Positions 21,345-28,930 of a stretch of 38,139 nt of DNA are shown one piece after another; position 1 is the stretch's first letter, and each line of letters opens with the position of its first letter. A program made the translations under genes and the position numbers. Under the pieces are notes generated by a model, which saw only the letters and a list, made by a program, of their open reading frames with translations, was not told the origin of the DNA and ran no database searches. This DNA comes from Betaproteobacteria bacterium HGW-Betaproteobacteria-12 (lineage in GTDB: Bacteria; Pseudomonadota; Gammaproteobacteria; Burkholderiales; Rhodocyclaceae): the NCBI GenBank assembly GCA_002842345.1, contig PHCU01000060.1, positions 1-38,139 on the forward strand, written 5' to 3'.

Positions 21345-23403
21345 GGCTTTCCTCTTCCGTTGCGGTATCCGGGATGCGTACGTCGATCCGCGTGCCCTGG
21401 CCCGGTTGCGTGGCGATCGACAGCTGGCCGCCGAGTATCTGGGCGCGTTCTTCCATGCCGATGAGGCCGATGCCGGCGCGCTGCGAATCGGTCCTGGCGA
21501 AGCCCTGGCCGTCGTCGCCAATGCTCAGTTGCCACTGACTGTCGGCGAAGCGCAGGTGGACGTCGACGGTCCGGGCCGCGGCATGGCGGGCAATGTTGGT
21601 CAGCGACTCCTGCAGGATGCGGAACAGCGCCGTAGCGACCGCGCCGCCCTTGGGCGGATCGATGGCGGGGAGCTCGAGGGTGATGACAAGGCCGGTCCGG
21701 GCGGCGAACTGGTCGGTGTACCAGGTGGCGGCAGCGGCGAAGCCGAGATCGTCGAGGACCAGCGGCCGCAGCTCGGCCGAAATGCGGCGGACGGCGCCGA
21801 TGGTCTGGTCGATCAGCTCCTTGATCGACGTCACCTTGCGCGCCAGTTCCGGGTGCTCGGTCTTCAGGCGGCTGCCCAGCCAGGAGACTTCCAGGCGCAT
21901 GCCGGTCAGCGACTGGCCGAGTTCGTCGTGCAGTTCGCGCGAGATGCGGCTGCGCTCGCGTTCGCGGACATTCTGGATGGCCGCCGACAGTTCCTGCAGC
22001 TGGCGGTTCTTCTGCATCAGTTCCAGTTCGGCCCGGCGCCGTTCGCTCAGGTCATGAAACACCGCGGTCACCAGCGTTTCGCCGAGGAAGCTGGCCGTCG
22101 ACAGGCTGAGTTCGAAGGGCCGTTCGTTGCCCTGGTGGCTGAGGGTGATCAGTTCGACCTGCGGCTCGTCCTGCGTCTGCCGGGCCGTCGCCAGCAGTTG
22201 CAGCAGGCGCGTGGCGACGACCGGCGGCTGGCTTTGCGTGAAGAAGCTGCCGGCATCCTGGCCGAGGGCATCGACGAAGCGGGTGGCAAAGAAATGCTCG
22301 GCGGCCCGGTTGAACAGGATGATCCGGCCTTCCGGATTCAAGGTGACGATCGGGTCGCGCACCGTCTGCACGGTCAGGCGTAGTTGGCGATCGCTGATTT
22401 TCAGTTCTTCCTCCAGGCGTTCGCGGCGCAGGATGCCCTTGAGCATCAGGGCGGCCGTCGTCAGCGTCAGCAGGATGATCACCGCGGTGCCGCCGCCGAT
22501 GGTGCGGGCAACGCCCTGCCAGTTGCGCAGGGCCACCGCTTCATTGACCGAGGTGGCAATGCGCAGCGGGTAGCTGGAGACGTCGCGATAGGCGGTGTGC
22601 CAGCGGCCCTCTGCCGCTTCGTCGTGAATGACGACGCTGCCGGTGGCGGCGGCTTCGTCGGCCGGCAGTGCCTGGTCGATGACGCCGGTGCCGAGCAGGG
22701 CGCGTCGATCGACCGTGCCGGCCATCAGCACTCCGTCGCGATGCAGCAACTGAATGCGATTGACGAAATTGAGCTCGACGCTTTCGTACAGCGCTTCCAG
22801 GCGACCTATGCTGATCGCCGAAACGACCACGCCGCGGAAGCTGCCGTCCGGCTCGTTGAGGCGCATGCTGATATAGAAGGTCAGCTGGTCGTCCACCCTG
22901 GCTTTTTCCGGCCGGCTGACAAAGATCTCTTCGCTGTTGCGGTCCACGAAGTGGCGGAAAAATTCGCGGTCGCTGAGCGACAGCCGGCGGACGAAATCGG
23001 GACGGGAAGAGTTGACATTGATGCCCTCGCGGTCGGCGACGAACATCGATTTGATCTGCGGCAGGCCGTTGCTGCGCGAGGTCAGCAACAATTGCACGGC
23101 CGGGTGGCTGAGGTCGAGGCTGCGCCCGATGTCGTTGGACAGGCGCTCGCGGACGCCTTCCATGGCCAGCTCGACGCCATCCAGCGTGCGCGCCGTCTGC
23201 TCGGCCAGCATCTTGCTGACACTGACGATTTCGCGATTGGCGTGATTGAGTTCGCGCGTGCGCAGATCGACGATCAGTGCCGCCACGGCGATGGCCGTGG
23301 ACAGCACCACCGTTCCGGTCAGCATGATCACGGCCCGGGACGATGCGCTCAGGCGCAAGGTTCTTTTCCGGGCAACCGGATCCTCTTTCAATCGAAACTC
23401 CAT
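21316..23403 (-). CDS. Membrane sensor histidine kinase, NarX/DegS-type (HisKA_3)
   Basis: A 695-aa kinase. One membrane helix near residues 23-45, a periplasmic dCache-like sensor of about 280 residues, a second helix near 325-350, then a PAS domain (about 365-480, DPIVTLNPEGRIILFNRAAE), a HisKA_3 dimerisation domain with H492 in SRELHDELGQSL, and an HATPase domain (ALFRILQESLTNIARHAAA, IGDDGQGF, GIGLIGMEERA). It overlaps the response-regulator start. The large periplasmic domain suggests sensing of an external small molecule. ATG 23403 is preferred; the frame is open upstream, but that extension does not look like protein. Confidence 0.92.
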   Translation of the reverse strand: MEFRLKEDPVARKRTLRLSASSRAVIMLTGTVVLSTAIAVAALIVDLRTRELNHANREIVSVSKMLAEQTARTLDGVELAMEGVRERLSNDIGRSLDLSHPAVQLLLTSRSNGLPQIKSMFVADREGINVNSSRPDFVRRLSLSDREFFRHFVDRNSEEIFVSRPEKARVDDQLTFYISMRLNEPDGSFRGVVVSAISIGRLEALYESVELNFVNRIQLLHRDGVLMAGTVDRRALLGTGVIDQALPADEAAATGSVVIHDEAAEGRWHTAYRDVSSYPLRIATSVNEAVALRNWQGVARTIGGGTAVIILLTLTTAALMLKGILRRERLEEELKISDRQLRLTVQTVRDPIVTLNPEGRIILFNRAAEHFFATRFVDALGQDAGSFFTQSQPPVVATRLLQLLATARQTQDEPQVELITLSHQGNERPFELSLSTASFLGETLVTAVFHDLSERRRAELELMQKNRQLQELSAAIQNVRERERSRISRELHDELGQSLTGMRLEVSWLGSRLKTEHPELARKVTSIKELIDQTIGAVRRISAELRPLVLDDLGFAAAATWYTDQFAARTGLVITLELPAIDPPKGGAVATALFRILQESLTNIARHAAARTVDVHLRFADSQWQLSIGDDGQGFARTDSQRAGIGLIGMEERAQILGGQLSIATQPGQGTRIDVRIPDTATEEESHEANQGTAG

Positions 23404-23592
23404 TTTCTCTGTTGGTCGGCGCCGGCGTGTTTTGTCCGCCGCGCACAGGTGCACTATTAACAGGTTGTGCCGGGCGCGCCAAATCCCCTGACGCGGGCAG
23501 GGCTGCCGCCGGCTGCGGAAACGCCATCGGCGAGTGCGGCGAAGCGCCGGCGGGACCGCTAGAATGTCGTCCTTCAGCGTCTCGCCGCGCGC

Positions 23593-24294
23593 ATGGCCCA
23601 GGATGTTTTTGCCGGCGTCTTCCGTCTGGCCGTGTCGCCGGACAGCACAGCCGATGCCGGCGTCCTCGGCGAAATCTCCGCCCGTTGCTGGAACTGGAGC
23701 CAGGCGGCCGGCGACGACGCCGGTCGCGCCGCGCGCCTGGCATTGCTGGTCAGCGGTCTCGACCAGTGGGGGCTGGCCTACACCCAGGCCTTCCGGCTGA
23801 ATTCCATCCCGGCGCTGACGACCCTGATCGGCGGCCTGCGGACTCGTCTCGATGCCGCCGCCGACGCCCGCTTCCAGCAGTATTTCGCGGCGATCAACGC
23901 GAGTGAAGCGGCGGCCATCGACTTCAAGATCGACTTGCGCCGCGCCATCCACCTTGCCTTGTGGCATGCCATGGCCGCCTGCGAGACGGCCGAGCAGGTC
24001 GAAAGCATCGTCCAGCCGCTGGGCAGCCTGATGCTCGGCCTGAACGAACAGATGCCCGAACTCGGCTGGCGCCTGCTGGCCGATGCCCTGGCCAGCATCC
24101 AGATCTCGCTGCTGGCCGATGCGGCCGGCGCCAGCCCCCAAGCGCAGGAGGGTACGCAGCAGCTGTTCGCGGCGCTGCGCCACGCCCTGCCGGCCGAGCG
24201 CTACCAGGCCATCCTGGCCCACTCCGGGCAGGCGGTGCTGGCCTGGCAGCAGGCGCAGCGGGGGCGTGACGGGCAGGGGGGCGGCGCGTGCTGA
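23593..24294 (+). CDS. Conserved hypothetical alpha-helical protein
   Basis: A 233-aa soluble protein with no signal peptide, membrane segment or catalytic motif that I recognise. It is rich in alanine, leucine and glutamine and predicted almost wholly helical. Its stop overlaps the GTG start of ubiA, so it is translated as the first gene of the ubiA operon. The region 23404-23592 between it and the divergent kinase holds no other gene. It has no clear ribosome site before ATG 23593. Function unknown. Confidence 0.75.
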   Translation: MAQDVFAGVFRLAVSPDSTADAGVLGEISARCWNWSQAAGDDAGRAARLALLVSGLDQWGLAYTQAFRLNSIPALTTLIGGLRTRLDAAADARFQQYFAAINASEAAAIDFKIDLRRAIHLALWHAMAACETAEQVESIVQPLGSLMLGLNEQMPELGWRLLADALASIQISLLADAAGASPQAQEGTQQLFAALRHALPAERYQAILAHSGQAVLAWQQAQRGRDGQGGGAC

Positions 24295-25181
24295 CCTGGC
24301 CGGCGCTCAAGGCGCGTCTCGATCTCTACGAAAAGCTGATGCGCCTCGATAAACCGATCGGCATCCTGCTGCTGCTCTGGCCGACCCTGTGGGCACTGTG
24401 GCTGTCGGCCGACGGCCGGCCGGAATGGGCGGTGCTGGTGGTGTTCCTGCTCGGCACCGTGCTGATGCGCTCGGCCGGCTGCGTCATCAACGACTACGCC
24501 GACCGCGATTTCGACCGTCATGTCGAACGTACCAAGGAACGGCCGCTGACCGCCGGCCGGGTCAGCACCAAGGAAGCGCTGGTACTGTTCGCCGGTCTGT
24601 GTCTGCTGGCCTTCGCCCTGGTGTTGGTGCTCGGCCGGCCGCTGGTCATCTGGCTGTCGCTGCCGGCGCTATTCCTGGCCGCCAGCTATCCCTTCACCAA
24701 GCGCTTCTTCGCCATCCCACAGGCCTACCTCGGCATCGCCTTCGGCTTCGGCATACCCATGGCCTACGCGGCGCAGCTCGGCACGGTGCCGGCCGAAGCA
24801 TGGTGGCTGCTGCTCGCCAACATCTTCTGGGCGGTCGCCTACGATACCGAGTACGCCATGGTCGATCGCGACGACGACCTGAAGATCGGCATCAAGACCT
24901 CGGCCATCACCTTCGGCCGCTTCGACGTGGCGGCGGTGATGCTGTGCTACGCGGCGACGCTGGCCATCATCGCCGGCCTCGGCTGGAGCCTGCTGCGCGG
25001 TTGGCCGTTCTTCGCCGGCCTCGCCGTCGCCGCCGCCATCATGGGTGTCCATTACACCTGGATCCGCGGCCGCGAGCGGATGCCCTGCTTCAAGGCCTTT
25101 TTGCACAACAACTGGGTTGGTGCGGCGATCTTCGCCGGCATCGTCGTCGATTACCTGCTGTCCGGAAGGAACCTCGGATGA
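24288..25181 (+). CDS. ubiA: 4-hydroxybenzoate polyprenyltransferase
   Basis: UbiA attaches the polyprenyl tail to 4-hydroxybenzoate in ubiquinone synthesis. The 297-aa membrane protein has the two aspartate-rich motifs NDYADRDFD and [12 protein letters not shown], plus the conserved RPLTAGRV loop and about eight helices. It starts at GTG 24288 (after a GGGGGGCGGC stretch), overlapping the preceding stop, and overlaps the next gene by ATGA. With ubiD two genes on, this is a ubiquinone-pathway operon. Confidence 0.95.
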   Translation: MLTWPALKARLDLYEKLMRLDKPIGILLLLWPTLWALWLSADGRPEWAVLVVFLLGTVLMRSAGCVINDYADRDFDRHVERTKERPLTAGRVSTKEALVLFAGLCLLAFALVLVLGRPLVIWLSLPALFLAASYPFTKRFFAIPQAYLGIAFGFGIPMAYAAQLGTVPAEAWWLLLANIFWAVAYDTEYAMVDRDDDLKIGIKTSAITFGRFDVAAVMLCYAATLAIIAGLGWSLLRGWPFFAGLAVAAAIMGVHYTWIRGRERMPCFKAFLHNNWVGAAIFAGIVVDYLLSGRNLG

Positions 25182-25600
25182 AAACGCTGTTGCTCGCTCT
25201 ACTGCTGCTCCCCATCGCGGCCATCGGCGATGATTCCCGGCAACTGGTCAAGCTGCCGCCAGCGGCGCAGGAGTCGCTGCGGCAGGAGATGCTCGACAAC
25301 CTGGTCGCGGTCAATGAAGTGCTGACGCTGATGGCCGAAGGCAAGGTCAAGGAAGCCGGCGAGGCGGCCGAAACCAAGCTCGGCATGGCAGCCATGGGCA
25401 AGCACCGCGGCAAGCCGGTGGATGCCCGGCCCGGTCCGCACATGCCGCCGGCCATGCACGGCATCGGCATGGATGGCCACCGGGCGGTCAGCGAATTCGC
25501 CGCCGTCGCCAAGACCGGCGACCGTGACAAAGCGCTGGCCCTGTTGCCCAATCTCACTTCGGCCTGTGTCGGCTGTCACTTTTCCTATCGCACCCGATGA
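25178..25600 (+). CDS. Small monohaem cytochrome c (c'/c556-like)
   Basis: A 140-aa secreted protein with a signal peptide (about 1-17) and a single haem motif CVGCH (C130, C133, H134) at the extreme C-terminus. That is where cytochromes c' and c556 of the four-helix type place it, and the rest looks helical. The segment [23 protein letters not shown] precedes it. It overlaps ubiA upstream and ubiD downstream by ATGA in both cases. Its role is unknown; placement between two ubiquinone genes is unusual and may reflect only co-expression with respiration. Confidence 0.85.
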   Translation: MKTLLLALLLLPIAAIGDDSRQLVKLPPAAQESLRQEMLDNLVAVNEVLTLMAEGKVKEAGEAAETKLGMAAMGKHRGKPVDARPGPHMPPAMHGIGMDGHRAVSEFAAVAKTGDRDKALALLPNLTSACVGCHFSYRTR

Positions 25601-27072
25601 AATATCACGACCTGCGCGACTTCCTGTCGCAACTGGAAAAGACCGGCGAGCTGAAGCGCGTCGGCGTCGCCGTCGATACCCGTCTGGAAATGACCGAGAT
25701 CTGCGACCGCGTATTGCGCGCGGCAGGCCCGGCGATCCTCTTCGAGCAGCCGACGACCGGGGCGACCCGGCACACCATCCCGGTGCTGGCCAACCTGTTC
25801 GGCACGCCGAAACGGGTGGCACTGGGCATGGGCGAGGAGTCGGTGCAGGCGCTGCGCGAAGTCGGCAAGCTGCTGGCCTACCTGAAGGAGCCGGAGCCAC
25901 CGAAAGGCCTGAAGGACGCCTGGGACAAGCTGCCGATCCTGAAGCAGGTGCTCAACATGGCGCCGAAGACGGTGTCGTCGGCGCCGTGCCAGGAAATCGT
26001 CTGGGAAGGGAAGGATGTCGATCTGAGCCGCCTGCCGATCCAGCACTGTTGGCCGGGCGACGTTGCGCCGCTGATCACCTGGGGGCTGGTGGTCACCCGC
26101 GGGCCGCACAAGAGTCGGCAGAACCTCGGCATCTACCGCCAGCAGGTGCTCGGCCCGAACAAGGTGATCATGCGCTGGCTGGCGCATCGCGGTGGGGCCC
26201 TCGATTTTCGCGAGCACCAGCTGGCCAATCCCGGCCAGCCGTTCCCGGTGGCCGTGGTGCTCGGCTGCGATCCGGCGACCATCCTCGGCGCCGTGACCCC
26301 GGTGCCCGATTCGTTGTCGGAATACCAGTTCGCCGGCCTGTTGCGCGGCGGCAAGACCGAACTGGTCAAATGCCTCGGCTCGACCTTGCAGGTGCCGGCC
26401 TCGGCCGAAATCGTCCTCGAAGGCGTCATCCATCCCGGCGAGATGGCGCTCGAAGGGCCGTACGGCGACCACACCGGCTACTACAACGAGCAGGCCGAGT
26501 TCCCGGTGTTCACCATCGAGCGCATGACCATGCGCAAGAATCCGATCTACCACAGCACCTACACCGGCAAGCCGCCCGACGAGCCGGCGGTATTGGGCGT
26601 CGCGCTCAATGAAGTGTTCGTGCCGCTGCTGCAGAAGCAGTATCCGGAAATCGTCGATTTCTATCTGCCGCCAGAGGGCTGCTCGTACCGGATGGCCATC
26701 GTCAGCATCAAGAAACAGTATCCCGGCCAAGCCAAGCGCATCATGTTCGGCATCTGGAGCTTCCTGCGCCAGTTCATGTACACCAAGACGATCATCGTCG
26801 TCGACGACGACATCGACATCCGCGACTGGAAGGAAGTGGTCTGGGCGATGACGACGCGCATGGACGCGACGCGCGATACGACGCTGGTGGACAACACGCC
26901 GATCGACTACCTCGACTTCGCCAGCCCGGTGGCCGGCCTCGGCTCGAAGATGGGGCTGGATGCGACCAACAAGTGGCCGGGCGAGACGAGCCGCGAATGG
27001 GGGCGGCCTATCGTCATGGACGCCGACGTCAAGAAACGGGTCGATAGCCTGTGGCAGGAACTAGGTCTTTAG
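25597..27072 (+). CDS. ubiD: 4-hydroxy-3-polyprenylbenzoate decarboxylase
   Basis: UbiD removes the carboxyl group from the prenylated ring in ubiquinone synthesis using prenylated FMN made by UbiX. The 491-aa protein has the family N-terminus ([22 protein letters not shown]), the [20 protein letters not shown] segment, [12 protein letters not shown] with catalytic acidic residues, and the [18 protein letters not shown] region. Length is normal. It is last in the ubiA operon. No ubiX gene is in the window. Confidence 0.96.
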   Translation: MKYHDLRDFLSQLEKTGELKRVGVAVDTRLEMTEICDRVLRAAGPAILFEQPTTGATRHTIPVLANLFGTPKRVALGMGEESVQALREVGKLLAYLKEPEPPKGLKDAWDKLPILKQVLNMAPKTVSSAPCQEIVWEGKDVDLSRLPIQHCWPGDVAPLITWGLVVTRGPHKSRQNLGIYRQQVLGPNKVIMRWLAHRGGALDFREHQLANPGQPFPVAVVLGCDPATILGAVTPVPDSLSEYQFAGLLRGGKTELVKCLGSTLQVPASAEIVLEGVIHPGEMALEGPYGDHTGYYNEQAEFPVFTIERMTMRKNPIYHSTYTGKPPDEPAVLGVALNEVFVPLLQKQYPEIVDFYLPPEGCSYRMAIVSIKKQYPGQAKRIMFGIWSFLRQFMYTKTIIVVDDDIDIRDWKEVVWAMTTRMDATRDTTLVDNTPIDYLDFASPVAGLGSKMGLDATNKWPGETSREWGRPIVMDADVKKRVDSLWQELGL

Positions 27073-27092
27073 TACGAGGCCTTTAGGACTAA

Positions 27093-27122
27093 TTGACCCG
27101 CGGCGGGCGGCCTTGCGAGAAT
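27093..27122 (+). promoter_or_regulatory. Candidate sigma-70 promoter of the riboswitch transcript
   Basis: TTGACC (27093-27098, 5 of 6) and GAGAAT (27117-27122, 4 of 6) are spaced by 18 bases. Transcription would start at about 27129, immediately before the cobalamin aptamer at 27133. The gap after ubiD contains a GC-rich imperfect hairpin (27105-27128) but no clear terminator. Confidence 0.5.
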
Positions 27123-27132
27123 CCGCCCTCCT

Positions 27133-27295
27133 ATCGGCATCGAGATACGGAACACGGTGCGAATCCGTGGCGGGCCCGCCGCTGTAACCGGGGACGAAGA
27201 CTGCACGGTCGCCAGACCAGCCACTTGCGGGGCATACCACGCAGGGAAGGCGCAGCGCTTCGGCTGATCCGGAAGCCAGAAGACGAATCGATACC
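27133..27295 (+). ncRNA. Cobalamin (B12) riboswitch aptamer
   Basis: Conserved pieces appear in order: the CGGTGCGAATCCGT stem-loop (about 27155-27168), CCGCCGCTGTAACCGGGGA (about 27177-27195), GCCAGACCAGCCACT, GGGAAGGCGC, and the B12-box-like GGAAGCCAGAAGAC (27271-27284). An outer helix can close between ATCGA (near 27139) and TCGAT (near 27288). It is followed by an antiterminator/terminator arrangement and a precursor peptide gene rather than a B12 transport or synthesis gene. Such riboswitches turn genes off when cobalamin is plentiful. Confidence 0.93.
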
Positions 27296-27300
27296 CATCA

Positions 27301-27320
27301 GGAGCCAAGGCAAGGGCTCC
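27301..27320 (+). promoter_or_regulatory. Possible antiterminator hairpin
   Basis: GGAGCC (27301-27306) can pair with GGCTCC (27315-27320), the 5' part of the terminator stem, leaving an 8-base loop. The two structures are mutually exclusive, which would give a transcription-control switch downstream of the aptamer. Confidence 0.45.
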
Positions 27321-27371
27321 GGCTGACCGCATGCGCAAGCGTGCCGTCAGCCGGAGCCCTTTTTGTTTTTG
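27313..27371 (+). terminator. Intrinsic terminator of the cobalamin riboswitch
   Basis: A perfect 15-bp stem (27313-27327 with 27346-27360), one C-C mismatch, then six further pairs (GCATGC/GCGTGC with one wobble) capped by a GCAA tetraloop, followed by TTTTTGTTTTT. It ends 20 bases before the precursor peptide ATG, so it can switch the operon at the level of transcription. Confidence 0.9.
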
Positions 27372-27390
27372 CATTCCCGAGGAGTGGAAC

Positions 27391-27546
27391 ATGACCCAAC
27401 CCGTGACTTCAAGCGTCAAAACCCCGCAACCCGCTGAAACCCAGGCCGCCCCGGTCGCCCCGACCATCGCCGTGCGCAAGAGCTGCAATCCGGAAGGCAT
27501 GGGCCTGTCGCACTATGTACTGATGGACAAGAAGGCGGCCAAATGA
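27391..27546 (+). CDS. cbpA: Radical-SAM-modified peptide precursor, CbpA type
   Basis: A 51-residue peptide with a Shine-Dalgarno (GAGGAG) 6 bases before ATG 27391. The N-terminal half is a low-complexity P/A/T/Q/V leader-like region. The C-terminal part has RKSCNPEGMGLSHYVLMDKK, with one cysteine (C32) and candidate modification residues. The stop overlaps the start of the radical SAM gene (ATGA). I recall a TIGRFAMs/NCBI pair named CbpA/CbpB for short peptides and radical SAM enzymes behind cobalamin riboswitches in Rhodocyclales, and this fits, but I could not search. The product structure and function are not known to me. Confidence 0.85.
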   Translation: MTQPVTSSVKTPQPAETQAAPVAPTIAVRKSCNPEGMGLSHYVLMDKKAAK

Positions 27547-28913
27547 CCGCAGCGCTTGCCGAGGGAGCGCTGCGCGAGCCGCAGTTCCGGCCAGTGGACA
27601 TCGGTCACGCGGTCTACGCCGCCGTGACCGATCCGGAGACCGCCTTCTGGGCCCTGGTCGACAAGAGCAAGGTCGGCGAGGTGCTCGATCCGGCGACGCT
27701 CGCCGCCTATCGCGAAAAGGCCGAGGGTTTCCGCCAGGAACTGCATGCCCTGCGTTTCGAACTGAAGCCCTCCGGTGTCTACTTGAACCCGACCGAGCGC
27801 TGCAATCTCAACTGCACCTACTGCTACCTGCCCGATAGCCAGCGCAGCGGCGGCAGCCACATGCCGATCGGCACACTGCTGGCCTCGCTGGGCAAACTGC
27901 GCGACTACTTCCGCTCGGTCATGCCGGAGGGCCGCAAGCCGCGCGCCATCTTCCACGGTGCCGAGCCGCTGATGAATCAGGCCGCCGTCTTCGCGGCGAT
28001 CGACGTCTTTGGCGACGACTTCACCTTCGGGCTGCAGACCAACGGTACGCTGCTCGACGATGCGGCGCTCGATTTCCTGACCGCACGCAACGTCAGCATC
28101 GGCCTGTCGCTCGACGGCCCGCTGGCCGCGATCACCGACGCGACGCGGCTGACCTGGGGCGGCAAGAGCGTGCACGACAAGGTGCTGCGGACGATGGAGA
28201 AGCTGCGCGGCTACGGTTCGTGGAGCGTCATCACCACCTGTACCACCGAAAACCTGCCCTACCTGACCGACATGGTTGAGCTGTTTCATGCCCATGAGGT
28301 GCCGACCTGCATGCTCAACACCGTGCGCTGCACGCTGCCCGGGGCGCGCGGCGTCAAGCCGGCCGACGGCGCCATGGCCAAGGCCTTCTTCGCCGCCCTG
28401 GACCGCAGCCACGCGCTCTACCGGGAGACCGGCCGCAAGCTGATGGTCGCCAACTTCGCCAACATCCTGATCGGCATCCTGGCCCCGACGGCGCGCCGCC
28501 TGATGTGCGACATCTCGCCCTGCGGCGGCGGTCGGGCCTTCTTCGCGCTGGCGGCGGATGGCGGCCTCTATCCGTGCAGCGAGTTCATCGGCCTGCCCGA
28601 TTTCCGCGGCGGCAACCTGCTGGTCGATGGTGTCGAGGCGGCCCTGGCTTCGCCGGCCTTCCAGACCGTCACGACGCGCGATGTCGACAAATTCAGTCCC
28701 TGCGGCGATTGCGCGATCCGCCATTTCTGCGGCTCGCCCTGTCCGGCCGAAGCCTTCGAGATGAACGGCGGCATGGACAAGATCGGTGCCTTCTGCGAGT
28801 TCTACAAGGAACAGGTCAATTACGCCCTGCGTCTGATCGCCGACGGCAAGGCCGACGACTATCTGTGGGACGGCTGGGACGAGGGTACCGAGACCGTGTT
28901 TGCGGCGGCCTGA
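27543..28913 (+). CDS. cbpB: Peptide-modifying radical SAM/SPASM enzyme, CbpB type
   Basis: A 456-aa enzyme. The radical SAM cluster motif is CNLNCTYC (C87, C91, C94). The C-terminal half has a SPASM-type auxiliary-cluster pattern: C322 and C327, YPC at C345, then C-x2-C-x5-C-x3-C (C387, C390, C396, C400) and C418. SPASM proteins mostly modify ribosomal peptides, forming thioether, C-C or related crosslinks. An N-terminal extension of about 75 residues may hold a peptide-recognition region. It overlaps cbpA by ATGA and shares the cobalamin riboswitch. A vitamin-B12-binding domain is not visible, so B12 is the regulator and not obviously the cofactor. Confidence 0.92.
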   Translation: MTAALAEGALREPQFRPVDIGHAVYAAVTDPETAFWALVDKSKVGEVLDPATLAAYREKAEGFRQELHALRFELKPSGVYLNPTERCNLNCTYCYLPDSQRSGGSHMPIGTLLASLGKLRDYFRSVMPEGRKPRAIFHGAEPLMNQAAVFAAIDVFGDDFTFGLQTNGTLLDDAALDFLTARNVSIGLSLDGPLAAITDATRLTWGGKSVHDKVLRTMEKLRGYGSWSVITTCTTENLPYLTDMVELFHAHEVPTCMLNTVRCTLPGARGVKPADGAMAKAFFAALDRSHALYRETGRKLMVANFANILIGILAPTARRLMCDISPCGGGRAFFALAADGGLYPCSEFIGLPDFRGGNLLVDGVEAALASPAFQTVTTRDVDKFSPCGDCAIRHFCGSPCPAEAFEMNGGMDKIGAFCEFYKEQVNYALRLIADGKADDYLWDGWDEGTETVFAAA

Positions 28914-28930
28914 GGCCGCCCGGGCAGCCG

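Noticed and set aside
23454..23482. Possible promoter for the sensor kinase (TTGGCG and TAATAG on the minus strand, 17-base spacing)
   Set aside because: Matches are only 4 and 3 of 6 positions, too weak to list as a feature.
28904..28920. Seven-base inverted repeat across the cbpB stop (GGCGGCC/GGCCGCC)
   Set aside because: Only a three-base loop and no T run on either strand; GC-rich coding sequence makes such palindromes common, so I did not call a terminator.
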